Source of the DNA: Mycoplana azooxidifex
Lineage (GTDB): Bacteria; Pseudomonadota; Alphaproteobacteria; Rhizobiales; Rhizobiaceae
DNA length: 64,000 bases
Reading direction: 5' to 3'
Assembly: GCF_014196765.1 (NCBI RefSeq)
Contig: NZ_JACIEE010000011.1
Location: 106,972-170,971 of the forward strand
Every line of letters begins with the position of its first letter. Position 1 is the stretch's first letter. A program made the translations under genes and the position numbers. The notes beneath the pieces are model-generated. The model made no database searches. It saw nothing but the letters and a program-made list of their open reading frames with translations, and was not told the origin of the DNA. Below are positions 8,482 through 19,390 of the stretch, in pieces.

Positions 8482-9872
8482 CAACCGTGTCCCTCCTTGG
8501 TAAAGCTGCCGGACACGGCCTTGCGCTCATGCAGGAAGGCGGTCGGCTCGCGGCTGCCGACGAACCCGCGCGGCTTCCAAACCATGACGATGACCATGGC
8601 GAGGCCGAAGATCAACATGCGGTAGAGTTCCGGCGTGAAGTCCGGCCCGAAGATCGCCTTGAGGAAGGTCATTTCGCGCAGAAGCTCCGTGCCCCCGACC
8701 ATGACGGTCGCAGCGACGGCGATGCCGACGAGCGAGCCCATGCCGCCGAGAACGACGATCGCAAGGATGATGGCCGATTCGAGGAAGACGAAGGATTCCG
8801 GCGAGACGAAGCCCTGCCGCACGGCAAAGAACGATCCGGCGAAGCCGCCGAACATGGCGCCCGTCGCAAAAGCGGTGAGCTTGGTCGTGACCGTGTTGAT
8901 GCCGAGCGAACGGCAGGCGATCTCGTCCTCGCGCAGCGCTTCCCAGGCGCGGCCGATCGGCATGCGGCGCAGCCGGATGGTCACGTAGGCGGTCAGAAGC
9001 GCCAGCGCCAGGATCACGTAGAACAGGAAGATCTTGTAGTAGGCCGACGACATCGGTAGGCCGAAGACCTTGGCGAAGTTGTTCGCAGCCCCCACGTCGA
9101 ACGACCAGATGCCGAAGACGCTCGCCTTCGGGATGCTGGAAATGCCGAACGTACCCCTGGTGACCTCGGTCCAGTTGATCAGGACGAGGCGGATGATCTC
9201 GCCGAAGGCCAGCGTCACGATCGCGAGGTAGTCGCCCTTAAGCCGCAGCACAGGGAAGCCGAGGATCATGCCCCAGAACGCGGCAAGGATGCCGGCGAGC
9301 GGGAGAAGAACCCAGAAGGAGAAGCCGAAGTGCTGCGACAACAGCGCGTAGGAATAGGCACCGACTGCGTAGAAGGCGACATAGCCAAGATCGAGCAGGC
9401 CGGCGAGGCCGACGACGATATTCAGGCCCCAGGCCAGCATCACATAGATGAGGATCTGGATGCCGAAGTTGTCGACCCATTTCAGCGAGCCCTGCACGCC
9501 GACCAGCGAGACGACGACGGGCGGCATCAACACGAGCGCGACGATCGCGATCTTGCTGAAGTTGCGGACGAAAAAGCCTTCCGGCGCCGCCTTGTCCACG
9601 ACGGCCGCCCGGGCGGCCTTGCGGGACGCGATCCAGGGCTGGAGATACAGCACACCCAGGAAGCGACCGACGGCTGCCACGGCGACGAAGATCGCAAGCA
9701 GGCCCCAGCGCTGGTTGAGAACCAGTTCGTTGCGGATGTTCTGGGTGGTCTCCAGGCCGACGAACAGGAAGAACAGGCCGAAGGCGACGAGACCGGCATA
9801 GAAGCCCTCGCGCAGAGCCCGCGCCGTCAGGTTCCCGGCGGCGTTCTCGGTGGAGTAGGTAGTCGTTGCCAT
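8481..9872 (-). CDS. livM: Branched-chain amino acid ABC transporter permease LivM
   Basis: Inner-membrane permease subunit, 463 aa, with about ten hydrophobic helices. The diagnostic BPD_transp_2 segments are present: [33 protein letters not shown] and [14 protein letters not shown], the last being the EAA-like loop that contacts the ATPases. As in other Rhizobiales LivM, there is an N-terminal extension of some 100 residues with extra helices before the core. It lies 4 nt after livH and overlaps livG. Confidence 0.96.
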   Translation of the reverse strand: MATTTYSTENAAGNLTARALREGFYAGLVAFGLFFLFVGLETTQNIRNELVLNQRWGLLAIFVAVAAVGRFLGVLYLQPWIASRKAARAAVVDKAAPEGFFVRNFSKIAIVALVLMPPVVVSLVGVQGSLKWVDNFGIQILIYVMLAWGLNIVVGLAGLLDLGYVAFYAVGAYSYALLSQHFGFSFWVLLPLAGILAAFWGMILGFPVLRLKGDYLAIVTLAFGEIIRLVLINWTEVTRGTFGISSIPKASVFGIWSFDVGAANNFAKVFGLPMSSAYYKIFLFYVILALALLTAYVTIRLRRMPIGRAWEALREDEIACRSLGINTVTTKLTAFATGAMFGGFAGSFFAVRQGFVSPESFVFLESAIILAIVVLGGMGSLVGIAVAATVMVGGTELLREMTFLKAIFGPDFTPELYRMLIFGLAMVIVMVWKPRGFVGSREPTAFLHERKAVSGSFTKEGHG

Positions 9873-9876
9873 TGAG

Positions 9877-10779
<903 letters not shown>

Positions 10780-10792
10780 TGCCTATCCCCTG

Positions 10793-10856
10793 GATGCAAT
10801 CCTGATGGTTGCATCTCTTGTTATTGAGCCCCCTAGGCAAGCTCATGAATAGGGGG
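10793..10856 (-). promoter_or_regulatory. Two inverted repeats in the leader of the liv operon
   Basis: Immediately upstream of livH are two perfect inverted repeats: GATGCAA-N9-TTGCATC (10793-10815) and CCCCCTA-N14-TAGGGGG (10829-10856). Either could be an operator or an RNA hairpin in the leader. Which one, and whether leucine/Lrp is involved, cannot be told from sequence alone. Confidence 0.5.
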
Positions 10857-11071
10857 ATTCCATACTGCTTTCCATCCAAAAGGGAAGCGTAAAATGGCCA
10901 TGCCTCGCAATTCGTCGGGTCTTTGGTGAGTTTGACGACAAAACGGGCAGGAAAACTCAAAATACAGCCGCTCAGATGGGGAAAAAGGCAGCAACACCGA
11001 GGAATCCACGGTTTTGCGGCCACAGCGGTGTATTCTCCTCACCGCCGCTCCACACGCAAAACTAGCGATTA

Positions 11072-13498
11072 TCAGCCCCGCATGCGCGAACCGTCCGCGT
11101 CGTAGAGGGGTTCGGGCTGGAGCCTTGCCGGCAGCAGCGTCCCGAGCAGCTCGACCGACCACCCCTCTTCCACGTCCGCGATCTCCTTCGGGACGTAGCC
11201 GATCGCAACGGAGACGCCGGCGGCATGCGCATAGCCGCCCGAGGTGACCCAGCCGCGCACGGCGCCGTCAAGATAGATCGGCTCGTCGCCGATCACGTCG
11301 GCGTCCTTCGCCTCGATGACGAAGGTCCTGAGCCTCAGGTTGCCGCCTTCCGCCTTCTCTTTCAGCGCCGCAGCCTTGCCGATGAACGCTGCCTCCTTCC
11401 GGACGGCGACAAAGCGACCGAGCCCGGCCTCGACCGGTCCGTAGAGCGGCCGGTATTCGCGCGCCCAGCTGCCGAAGGATTTCTCGAGGCGAAGCGCATT
11501 GAGCGCTCGCAGGCCGAACAGCCGGATGCCGAATTCCGCGCCCTGCTCCATCAGGAGGTCGAAGAGATAGCGCTGGTATTCCGGCTTCACCCAGATCTCG
11601 TAGCCGAGGTCGCCGGTATAGCTTACGCGTCCGACGATGGCAGGCGCCATGCCGAGATCCATGCGGCGGATGGTCATGAACGGGAACGCCGCGTCGGAGA
11701 AATCGAGATGGGTGAGCTTCTGCATCACCGCGCGCGCATTCGGGCCGGCGATCGCAAGCCCCGCCAGCGACAGCCCGAGTGCCGTGAGCGCGACGGAGCC
11801 GTCGTCCGGCAGGTGCTGCTCGAACCAGCGCATGTGGTAGCCCTCGGCGATGCCGGAGCCGAACAGGAGGAAATTGCCTTCGCCGAGCTTGCCGAGGGTG
11901 AAGTCGCCGATCAGCTTGCCGTCTTCCTTCAGCATCGGCGCCAGCGTCATGCGCCCGGCCGCCGGCATGCGCGGCGTCAGCATCCGGTCGAGCCACGCCT
12001 CGGCCCCGCTGCCCCTGATCGCGTACTTGGCAAAGCCGGAGGTCTCCATCAGCCCGACGCTGGCCCGCACCGCCTTCGCCTCTGCGCCGACGGTGTCGAA
12101 ATCGGTGGACCTGCGCCAGGAAAAGCTGTCCTCTGCGCCTTCCGGTGCAAACCACAGCGGCTGCTCCAGCCCGTACGACGCCCCGAAGACGGCGCCGGCC
12201 TCTTTCAGCCTGTCATAGATCGGCGTCGCCAGCAGCGGCCGGGCCGCCGGCAGCTCCTCGTTCGGGTAGCGGATCGAGAAGCGGCGCGAATAGTTTTCGC
12301 GAACCCTCGCATTGGTGTAGCCGAGCGTCGCGTAGTCGCCGTAGCGCGACACGTCCATGGCGAAGACGTCGAAGCCCGGATCGCCGTGGATCATCCAGTT
12401 GGCGAGTGCCAGTCCAACGCCGCCGCCCTGGCTGAAGCCGGCCATGACCGCGCATGCCGACCAGAAATTGGTCATGCCGCGGACCGGGCCGACAAGCGGA
12501 TTGCCGTCCGGCGAGAAGGTAAAGGGCCCGTTGATGATCTTGCGGATGCCGACCCTGTTGAAGGCCGGGAAGTGGCGGAAGCCAACCTCCAGCTCGGGCG
12601 TGATGCGTTCGAGATCCTCCGCTAGCAGCTCGTGGCCGAAGTCCCAGGGCGTCGACAGCGGCGACCACGGCCGGCAGGCCTTTTCGTAGGTACCCATCAG
12701 CATGCCGTTGCGTTCCTGGCGGATATAGATCTCGCCGTCGAAATCGACGCAGTGCATCAGTTCCTTGCCCTGCGTGCTGTTGAACTCGATGACCTCCGGC
12801 ATGTCCTCCGTGATGAGATACATGTGCTCCATGGCGAGCACGGGCAGTTCCAGCCCGACCATGCGGCCGATCTCGCGCGCCCACAGCCCGCCGCAGTTGA
12901 CGACGTGTTCCGCGGCGATCTCGCCCTTGTTGGTGATCACCCGCCAGGTGCCGTCGGGCAACTGCACGAGGTCCTCCACCTTGGTGTGCAGGTAGATCTC
13001 GGCACCGTTCTTCTTTGCCGACTTCGCATAGGCATGCGTGGTGCCGTAGGGATCGAGGTGCCCCTCGACGGGATCATAGACCGCACCGACGAACTGGTCG
13101 GGATCGAGCAGCGGCATCAGCGCGTGCGCTTCCTTCGGCGTCAGGAGCTCCGCCTCCAGGCCCATGTAGCGCCCCTTTGCCAGGATCGACTTCATCCAGT
13201 CGAACCGGTCCTTCGTGGCCGCCAGCATCATGCCGGAGGTCATGTGCAGGCCGATGTCCTGGCCGGAATAGGCCTCGATCTCCTTGTAGAGCTCGACGGT
13301 GTACTTCTGCAGCTTGGCGACGTTGGGATCGCCGTTGATCGTGTGCATGCCGCCGGCCGCATGCCAGGTCGAGCCCGAGGTGAGTTCGGACCGCTCGACC
13401 AGGACGGCGTCACTCCAGCCGAACTTCGTCAGGTGATACAGCACCGAGCATCCGACGACCCCGCCCCCGATGACGACGACCCTGGCATGACTTTTCAT
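11072..13498 (-). CDS. FAD-dependent amine dehydrogenase with GcvT domain (dimethylglycine/sarcosine dehydrogenase type)
   Basis: An 808-aa two-part enzyme. The N-terminal DAO domain (about 7-365) has the FAD fingerprint [10 protein letters not shown] and the TWHAAGG segment, which corresponds to the region carrying covalent flavin in dimethylglycine dehydrogenase. A central FAO_M linker (about 370-430) is followed by GCV_T and GCV_T_C folate-binding domains (about 435-800; [18 protein letters not shown] and ending with GYVPKEI). The family oxidatively demethylates N-methyl amines, passing the one-carbon unit to tetrahydrofolate. Substrate (dimethylglycine, sarcosine or another) is not readable. 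The ATG at 13498 is preceded by GGAG at 7 nt. It is transcribed alone, and has a paralogue at 27524-29971. Confidence 0.9.
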   Translation of the reverse strand: MKSHARVVVIGGGVVGCSVLYHLTKFGWSDAVLVERSELTSGSTWHAAGGMHTINGDPNVAKLQKYTVELYKEIEAYSGQDIGLHMTSGMMLAATKDRFDWMKSILAKGRYMGLEAELLTPKEAHALMPLLDPDQFVGAVYDPVEGHLDPYGTTHAYAKSAKKNGAEIYLHTKVEDLVQLPDGTWRVITNKGEIAAEHVVNCGGLWAREIGRMVGLELPVLAMEHMYLITEDMPEVIEFNSTQGKELMHCVDFDGEIYIRQERNGMLMGTYEKACRPWSPLSTPWDFGHELLAEDLERITPELEVGFRHFPAFNRVGIRKIINGPFTFSPDGNPLVGPVRGMTNFWSACAVMAGFSQGGGVGLALANWMIHGDPGFDVFAMDVSRYGDYATLGYTNARVRENYSRRFSIRYPNEELPAARPLLATPIYDRLKEAGAVFGASYGLEQPLWFAPEGAEDSFSWRRSTDFDTVGAEAKAVRASVGLMETSGFAKYAIRGSGAEAWLDRMLTPRMPAAGRMTLAPMLKEDGKLIGDFTLGKLGEGNFLLFGSGIAEGYHMRWFEQHLPDDGSVALTALGLSLAGLAIAGPNARAVMQKLTHLDFSDAAFPFMTIRRMDLGMAPAIVGRVSYTGDLGYEIWVKPEYQRYLFDLLMEQGAEFGIRLFGLRALNALRLEKSFGSWAREYRPLYGPVEAGLGRFVAVRKEAAFIGKAAALKEKAEGGNLRLRTFVIEAKDADVIGDEPIYLDGAVRGWVTSGGYAHAAGVSVAIGYVPKEIADVEEGWSVELLGTLLPARLQPEPLYDADGSRMRG

Positions 13499-13911
13499 GG
13501 GCGATCTCCACTCCCGGTTCACGGACCCGCCCGCGATCGACAGGCGTCGCGGCTGAGGTCGAACGTCGCTCTGCCCGCTGCAACGACAGGCTGCAGTCGG
13601 CCGGAACGGATCGTAGTGGCAAAGTTGGGCCTGTCAAAGCCGCCGGAGCGAACAGCGCTGGCCGATTTCCGCCATCGCGCGGCCATGACGAGGTGCCGTC
13701 GCCGCCATGCGAATGCCGCTTTTTAGTTGCTTTGGAAGCACGCAGCCGCGCTTTTCCGGAGAATGGTGTGCGAATTCGCCCGACAGCATTGCGGCCTTGG
13801 CGCAAAGCCGGGTACATGGCTGTAACGAACAGCCGTCAGTCTCTGCACTGCAAGCACTGGCAAACAGGCCATTGCCGTCGGTCTATTGAGACGGCAAGCG
13901 GAACACGGAAC
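13499..13911. other. Divergent intergenic region upstream of cysD
   Basis: About 410 bp separating the FAD/GcvT gene (minus) from cysD (plus); it should hold both promoters. In-frame upstream extension of cysD into this stretch is open but lacks ribosome sites and is not conserved-looking. No clear operator was identified. Confidence 0.4.
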
Positions 13912-14811
13912 ATGTCGCTTACACATCTTCAGCGCCTCGAGGCCGAGGCCATCCACATCTTTCGCGAGGTCGCCGCGACCTCGTCCCGGCCCGTGATGCT
14001 CTATTCGATCGGCAAGGATTCGTCGGTCATGCTGCATCTGGCGCGAAAGGCATTCTACCCGGCCAAGCCGCCCTTCCCACTCCTGCACGTCGACACGACC
14101 TGGAAGTTTCGCGAGATGATTGCCTTCCGCGACCAGACGGTGTCGGACCTCGGGCTGGAATTGATCGTTCACGTCAACCTGGACGGGCTGGAGCAGAACA
14201 TCGGGCCCTTCACCCACGGCTCCAGCATCCACACGCACGTGATGAAGACGCTCGGGCTGCGGCAGGCGCTCGACAAGTACGGCTTCGACGCGGCATTCGG
14301 CGGCGCCCGGCGCGACGAGGAAAAGTCGCGCGCCAAGGAGCGCATCTTCTCCTTCCGCAATGCCCAGCATGCGTGGGACCCGAAGAACCAGCGCCCGGAG
14401 ATGTGGAAGACCTACAACACCCGCGTCGCCCCCGGAGAATCGATCCGCATATTCCCCCTGTCGAACTGGACGGAACTGGATATCTGGCAATACATCCTGA
14501 AGGAGGACATCCCGATCGTGCCGCTCTACTTCGCCGACAAGCGGCCGATCGTCGAGCGCGACGGCATGATGATCATGGTCGACGACGAGCGCATGCAGAT
14601 TGCGGAGGGAGAAAAGGTCGAGGACCGCCTCGTGCGCTTCCGCACGCTCGGATGCTATCCTCTGACCGCCGCGATCGAATCGAGCGCCGCCACCGTTCCC
14701 GATATCGTCCGCGAAATGCTGACCGCGCGGACGTCCGAGCGGCAGGGGCGCCTGATCGACAAGGATGAAGCCGGCTCGATGGAAAAGAAGAAGCGCGAGG
14801 GTTATTTCTGA
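13912..14811 (+). CDS. cysD: Sulfate adenylyltransferase subunit 2
   Basis: Small subunit of ATP sulfurylase, 299 aa; with CysN it makes adenosine 5'-phosphosulfate from sulfate and ATP in the cytoplasm. The PP-loop motif [13 protein letters not shown] is at about residues 34-46, and the PAPS_reduct-type fold continues with [16 protein letters not shown] and the C-terminal RKKREGYF-like tail typical of CysD. I chose the ATG at 13912 (start [19 protein letters not shown]) because the family begins there; the open frame upstream is not part of the protein. The stop codon overlaps the cysNC start (TGATG), so the two are translationally coupled. cysH/cysI are not adjacent in this window. Confidence 0.97.
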   Translation: MSLTHLQRLEAEAIHIFREVAATSSRPVMLYSIGKDSSVMLHLARKAFYPAKPPFPLLHVDTTWKFREMIAFRDQTVSDLGLELIVHVNLDGLEQNIGPFTHGSSIHTHVMKTLGLRQALDKYGFDAAFGGARRDEEKSRAKERIFSFRNAQHAWDPKNQRPEMWKTYNTRVAPGESIRIFPLSNWTELDIWQYILKEDIPIVPLYFADKRPIVERDGMMIMVDDERMQIAEGEKVEDRLVRFRTLGCYPLTAAIESSAATVPDIVREMLTARTSERQGRLIDKDEAGSMEKKKREGYF

Positions 14812-16703
14812 TGGCGGTACTGGCCTCGTCCATCGCAACGGACACGCTGCAGGACTATCTTGCGGAGCAGGAAGAAAAGCCGCTCCTGCGCTTCATCACC
14901 TGCGGCTCGGTCGACGACGGCAAGTCGACGCTGATCGGCCGCCTGCTCTACGACACCAAGCTGATCTTCGACGACCAGTTGGCAACGCTGGAGCGCGACA
15001 GCGCACGGCACGGCACGGCGGGGGAAGCGATCGATTTCGCTTTGCTGCTGGACGGGCTCGAGGCCGAGCGCGAACAGGGCATCACGATCGACGTGGCCTA
15101 CCGTTATTTTGCCACCGCCGAGCGCCGCTTCATCGTCGCCGACTCTCCCGGCCATGAGGAATATACGCGCAACATGGCCACCGGCGCCTCCACCGCCGAC
15201 CTCGCGGTGGTGCTCGTCGATGCGCGTCAGGGCATCCTGCGGCAGACGCGCCGCCATGCCTTCATCGCCTCGCTGCTCGGCATCCGCCACATCGTGCTTG
15301 CGGTCAACAAGATCGATCTCGTCGGCTATGACGAGGCCGTCTTCGCCGAGATCGCCAAGGAGTTTCGCGCTTTCGCAGGCGGGCTGGGTTTTGCCACCAT
15401 CGCACCCATTCCGATGTCCGCGCGCCATGGCGACAACGTCACGGCGAATTCGGCGCATATGCCGTGGTACACCGGCGAGACACTGCTGGGTCATCTGGAA
15501 ACCGTTCCGCTCGCCGGCCAGGACCTCGGCAGGCCGTTCCGGCTGCCGGTCCAGCTCGTCACCCGCCCCGACCAGGATTTTCGCGGCTTTGCCGGCCAGG
15601 TCGCCTCCGGCCGCATCGCCGTCGGCGACGACATCATCGTGGCCAAGTCCGGCCGGACGTCCAGGGTCAAGGCGATCGTCACGGCGGACGGCGACCTGCC
15701 GGCCGCGTCCGAAGGCCACGCCGTCACGATCGTGCTGGAAGACGAGATCGACATATCCCGCGGCGACGTGCTGGCCACCCCGCGCGATCGCCCGCAGCTT
15801 GCGGACCAGTTCATGGCGCATCTGGTGTGGTTCTCCGCCGAACCGATGATGCCGGGGCGCAGCTACATCCTGCGCACCGAGACCGACAGCATGAGCGCCA
15901 CCGTCACGGCGCTCAAGTACCAGATCGACATCAACAGCTTCTCGCACGAGGCGGCCAAGTCGCTGCACATGAACGAGATCGGCGTCTGCAACATCGCCAC
16001 GCAGTCGCCGGTTGCCTTCGACAGTTACAAGGCCAACCGCACGACCGGCAACTTCGTGCTAATCGATCGCCTGACCAACGCCACCGTCGGCGCCGGCATG
16101 ATCGACCATCCGCTGCGCCGAGCCACCAACGTTCAGTGGCAGGCACTGGATATCGACCGGAATGCGCGGGCCGCGATGAAGCACCAGAAGCCCGCCGTGC
16201 TCTGGCTGACGGGTTACTCCGGTGCAGGCAAGTCCACGATCGCCAACATGCTGGAAAAGCTGCTGCATGCGAGCGGTCGCCACACCTATATGCTCGACGG
16301 CGACAACGTGCGCCATGGGCTGAACCGCGACCTCGGCTTCACGCCGGAGGACCGGGTGGAGAACATTCGCCGGATCGCCGAGGTTGCGCGCCTGATGACA
16401 CAGGCCGGACTGATCGTGATCGTGTCGGCGATCTCGCCGTTCCGCTCGGAGCGGCGCATGGCCCGCGACCTGTTCCTCGATGGCGAATTCATCGAGGTCT
16501 TCGTCGACACGTCGCTGGAAGAATGCGCAAGGCGCGATCCTAAGGGCCTTTACAAGAAGGCGCTGGCGGGTGATCTGGAAAACTTCACCGGGATCAGTTC
16601 GCCCTACGAGCAGCCCGAGGCGCCGGAGATCCATCTGAAGACGGCCGGACGCGAACCGGGCGAACTGGCCACGCAGATCGCCGAATACCTCGGCAAGCAC
16701 TAG
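14811..16703 (+). CDS. cysNC: Bifunctional sulfate adenylyltransferase subunit 1 / APS kinase (CysN-CysC fusion)
   Basis: A 630-aa fusion. The N-terminal CysN GTPase has P-loop GSVDDGKST (residues 32-40), DSPGHEEY and NKIDL; it couples GTP hydrolysis to ATP sulfurylase. The C-terminal domain from about residue 455 is APS kinase, with P-loop GYSGAGKST (468-476), DGDNVRHGLNRDLGF and the ISPFRSER loop, which phosphorylates APS to PAPS. This NodQ/CysNC architecture is typical of rhizobia, where PAPS can feed assimilation or sulfation of surface molecules. Here the setting (cysD upstream, cysQ downstream) points to housekeeping sulfate assimilation rather than a nod cluster. Confidence 0.97.
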   Translation: MAVLASSIATDTLQDYLAEQEEKPLLRFITCGSVDDGKSTLIGRLLYDTKLIFDDQLATLERDSARHGTAGEAIDFALLLDGLEAEREQGITIDVAYRYFATAERRFIVADSPGHEEYTRNMATGASTADLAVVLVDARQGILRQTRRHAFIASLLGIRHIVLAVNKIDLVGYDEAVFAEIAKEFRAFAGGLGFATIAPIPMSARHGDNVTANSAHMPWYTGETLLGHLETVPLAGQDLGRPFRLPVQLVTRPDQDFRGFAGQVASGRIAVGDDIIVAKSGRTSRVKAIVTADGDLPAASEGHAVTIVLEDEIDISRGDVLATPRDRPQLADQFMAHLVWFSAEPMMPGRSYILRTETDSMSATVTALKYQIDINSFSHEAAKSLHMNEIGVCNIATQSPVAFDSYKANRTTGNFVLIDRLTNATVGAGMIDHPLRRATNVQWQALDIDRNARAAMKHQKPAVLWLTGYSGAGKSTIANMLEKLLHASGRHTYMLDGDNVRHGLNRDLGFTPEDRVENIRRIAEVARLMTQAGLIVIVSAISPFRSERRMARDLFLDGEFIEVFVDTSLEECARRDPKGLYKKALAGDLENFTGISSPYEQPEAPEIHLKTAGREPGELATQIAEYLGKH

Positions 16704-16826
16704 AGCATTCCGCCTTCAGGTGAAATCGCCTGAAGCGGATAAAATGCTCTAGAATCAAAAGACTAGATCGGCCTTTGTGCGTTCGAATGAACGCACGGCG
16801 CTCTAGAGCATGTCGCGCAAAAGTGC
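16702..16826. repeat. Rhizobiales-type palindromic intergenic repeat
   Basis: Starting in the cysNC stop codon, an AGAGCATT...AATGCTCT inverted repeat encloses an inner near-palindrome CGCCTTCAGG / CCTGAAGCGG (16702-16750). Next comes a perfect 8-bp hairpin GTGCGTTC-GAAT-GAACGCAC (16777-16796) and a third AGAGCAT copy followed by GTCGCGCAAAAGTG. This AGAGCATGTCGCGCAAAA-type motif is, from memory, dispersed in hundreds of copies in Rhizobiales genomes (RIME/Bru-RS-like elements). It separates cysNC from cysQ and may affect read-through or mRNA stability. Confidence 0.75.
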
Positions 16827-16917
16827 GCCAGCGGTTTGCGGCGTCAGGACCGTCTATCCGTTCCGTGCCGTTCGCGGCTCGAGACGAGCACCTACGAGAA
16901 CCACAGCAGGACCATCG

Positions 16918-17715
16918 ATGACACTACCGGCAAACCTCGCAGCAATTCTGTCAAAGGCCGCCATCGATGCCGGCCGGGAAATCCTTGCCATCTACAGGGC
17001 GGGACCCACCGTATCGATGAAGAGCGATTGCACCCCGGTGACCGAGGCCGACCAGCGCGCCGAAGCCATCATTCTGGCTCAGCTTTCGGAGGCTTTCCCC
17101 GATGTTCCGGTCGTGGCCGAAGAAGCCGTCTCGGCGGGGAACATCCCCGAGGTCGGCGGCCGGCGTTTCTTTCTCGTCGATCCGCTGGACGGCACCCGCG
17201 AATTCATCAACCGTCGTGACGAGTTCACCGTCAACATCGCCCTGATCGAGGCCGGGGTACCCGTCGCGGGCATCGTCTACGCGCCGGCGCTGAAGGTCGC
17301 CTACTGGGGCGCCGAGGGCCTTGCGGAAAAGTTCGAGGTCGCCGACGATTTCACCATCGTCAATCGCCGTCCGATCGGCTGCCGCTCCAGGGGCACCAGC
17401 CTGACGGCGGTGGTGAGCCGGACGCACGGCGACCCGGAGACGGACGCGTTCCTTCTCAAGACGGGCATCTGCGACCACACCACGGTCGGGTCGTCGCTGA
17501 AATTCTGCCTGCTGGCCGAGGGCCTGGCCGATGTCTATCCGCGATTCGGCCGGACGATGGAATGGGATACGGCGGCGGGCGACGCAGTCTTGCGCGCAGC
17601 CGGCGGACGCGTGACGCGGCCCGACGGGAGCCCCTTCCTGTACGGAAAGACGAACCAGCAGACCGATTCGGATTTCGCCAATCCGGCCTTCATCGGCTGG
17701 GGTCGCGCCGCCTGA
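16918..17715 (+). CDS. cysQ: 3'(2'),5'-bisphosphate nucleotidase CysQ
   Basis: Cytoplasmic or membrane-associated phosphatase of the inositol monophosphatase family, 265 aa, that recycles PAP made during PAPS use. Metal-binding motifs are intact: VVAEE (68-69), DPLDGT (88-93) and WDTAAGDAV near residue 215. The start MTLPANLAAILSKAAIDAGRE aligns with the family; the open frame upstream runs into the palindromic repeat and is not coding. Its place after cysD-cysNC matches its role in clearing the by-product of sulfate activation. The repeat between may mean it has its own promoter. Confidence 0.95.
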   Translation: MTLPANLAAILSKAAIDAGREILAIYRAGPTVSMKSDCTPVTEADQRAEAIILAQLSEAFPDVPVVAEEAVSAGNIPEVGGRRFFLVDPLDGTREFINRRDEFTVNIALIEAGVPVAGIVYAPALKVAYWGAEGLAEKFEVADDFTIVNRRPIGCRSRGTSLTAVVSRTHGDPETDAFLLKTGICDHTTVGSSLKFCLLAEGLADVYPRFGRTMEWDTAAGDAVLRAAGGRVTRPDGSPFLYGKTNQQTDSDFANPAFIGWGRAA

Positions 17716-17948
17716 AATCCGACCGGCGTGCCCGGGACCTGCAGGTGCGATGTCATAAAAATACCGAATTGGCGTACGAAACGTGACCCTATCCTGGATC
17801 AACGCTTCCGGGCCGGTCCGAAGCGAAAGCATCTTCCCTGCCGACAATATGGGGAGCGCTCATCTTGTAACACGGCTGCAGATCGAATAAACTGCCGCTT
17901 CCTCAGGCAGTTAGTAAATATTTGCAAGTCAGAGACGAGAGTATTGAC

Positions 17949-19355
17949 GTGAAGAAAGATACTGCGCCCGCAGCGCCGGAACTGGAAGCAGAGACCCGAG
18001 ATCAGCCGCAGGCCAGCAATCTTCTGGACATGGCGAAGGCTCGAATCGTGCGGCGCGCAGAGCGGCAGAAGCGCCGCCTGATCCGGGAAGCTTCGGTCGG
18101 CGCCGGCGGAAAGGTCAAACGCGATCCCTTTGACGACGACGACGAGGATCTCGCACCCGCCAAGACGGATCGCGACAAGAAGTTCTCCACCAAGTCGATC
18201 TTCGAGATGCCGGTGCTGCCCAAGAGGCGGCGCAAGGTCCAGTGGACCGGCATTTCCTTCGCCCTGGCGGTGATCCTGCCGACGATTCTGACCGGTCTCT
18301 ACTTTGCCTTCACGGCCAGCCCGCAATACGAGGTGGAAACGCAGTTCGCCGTGCGCGGCTCGAGCCAAGGCTCGCTCAATGCGCTGGGCCTCGGCAGCCT
18401 GATGGGAGCCACGGCGGAAGCGGGCGATTCCTACATCGTCGCCGACTACATCCATTCGCAGCAGGTCCTGCAGGACATCAAGGATCAGGCAGGCCTGGAC
18501 GTGCGCACGCTCTACGCGCACGACATTATCGACTTCGTCTACAAGACCGACCCCGCCGCACCGCTGGACGAGTTCGTCAGCTACTGGCGCAACATGGTGA
18601 ATGTGAGCTTCAATTCGACGACCGGCAACGTCACATTGCAGGTCTACGCCTTTGCTCCTGAAGACGCCAAGAAGATCACGGACGCCATTCTCCTCGTCTC
18701 GGAAAACCTTGTGAACAGACTGTCCGAAGAGTCGCGCATCCAGTACACCGAGGTCGTCAACAAGCAGGTCGACCGTGCGGAACAGCGGCTGAGCGCCGTT
18801 CGCCGGCAATTGTCGGACTTGCGCCAGACGCAGCAGGCGCTCGACCCGAAGGCACTGGCGTCGATGGAATCGTCGATCATCGGCTCGATCGAGCAGGAAC
18901 TCGCCTCTGTCCGGGCCCGCTACAAGGCATTGGTCACGGCTGCGAGCAGGGAAGCTCCATCCGCCAAGGTCATGGAGCGACGTATTGTCGCACTCGAGGC
19001 CCAACTGGCCGAACAGAAGGCACGCGTCGGATCCGGCACAGTCCAGAAGACAGGCCGCAATCCGGAAGCCGACAACGGCACGCTCTCCGACGTGATGGAC
19101 ACGTTCACGCAGCTTTCGCTCGATGAGGAGTTTGCGGTAAAGGCCTACTCGACATCGCTTGCCGGTCTCGAGACCGCGATGGTCGAGGCACAGAAGCAGG
19201 AGCGTTTCTTCGCCACCTATGTCGCGCCGCGGACACCGGAAATCGCCATCTATCCGAAGCGCGTCCTGAACACGATGCTCGGTTTCCTCGTCTTCTTCGC
19301 GGCGTGGCTGATCGGCTTCTTCGTCTACAAATCGGTCAAGGATCACGCGATTTGA
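17949..19355 (+). CDS. kpsE: Capsule export inner-membrane protein, KpsE/BexC family
   Basis: Polysaccharide co-polymerase-type protein of the ABC-dependent capsule exporter, 468 aa. A long cytoplasmic N terminus (about 90 residues, basic with an acidic DPFDDDDEDL patch) precedes transmembrane helix 1 (about 98-118), a large periplasmic coiled-coil region (about 120-430), and a second helix near the C terminus (LGFLVFFAAWLIGFFVYKS). It links the KpsMT transporter to the outer-membrane channel. I prefer the GTG at 17949 (VKKDTAPAAP) because GAGAG lies about 8 nt upstream; a TTG at 17922 is in frame but has no ribosome site. The extended, charged N terminus is longer than in E. coli KpsE, as in rhizobial RkpR-type proteins (family knowledge). 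Confidence 0.88.
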   Translation: MKKDTAPAAPELEAETRDQPQASNLLDMAKARIVRRAERQKRRLIREASVGAGGKVKRDPFDDDDEDLAPAKTDRDKKFSTKSIFEMPVLPKRRRKVQWTGISFALAVILPTILTGLYFAFTASPQYEVETQFAVRGSSQGSLNALGLGSLMGATAEAGDSYIVADYIHSQQVLQDIKDQAGLDVRTLYAHDIIDFVYKTDPAAPLDEFVSYWRNMVNVSFNSTTGNVTLQVYAFAPEDAKKITDAILLVSENLVNRLSEESRIQYTEVVNKQVDRAEQRLSAVRRQLSDLRQTQQALDPKALASMESSIIGSIEQELASVRARYKALVTAASREAPSAKVMERRIVALEAQLAEQKARVGSGTVQKTGRNPEADNGTLSDVMDTFTQLSLDEEFAVKAYSTSLAGLETAMVEAQKQERFFATYVAPRTPEIAIYPKRVLNTMLGFLVFFAAWLIGFFVYKSVKDHAI

Positions 19356-19390
19356 CCCACGGCCAGAGCGGCGCATAGGGGCGCACCGCC

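Noticed and set aside
13693..13911. N-terminal extension of CysD by 73 codons
   Set aside because: The family begins at [12 protein letters not shown]; the upstream frame is merely open.
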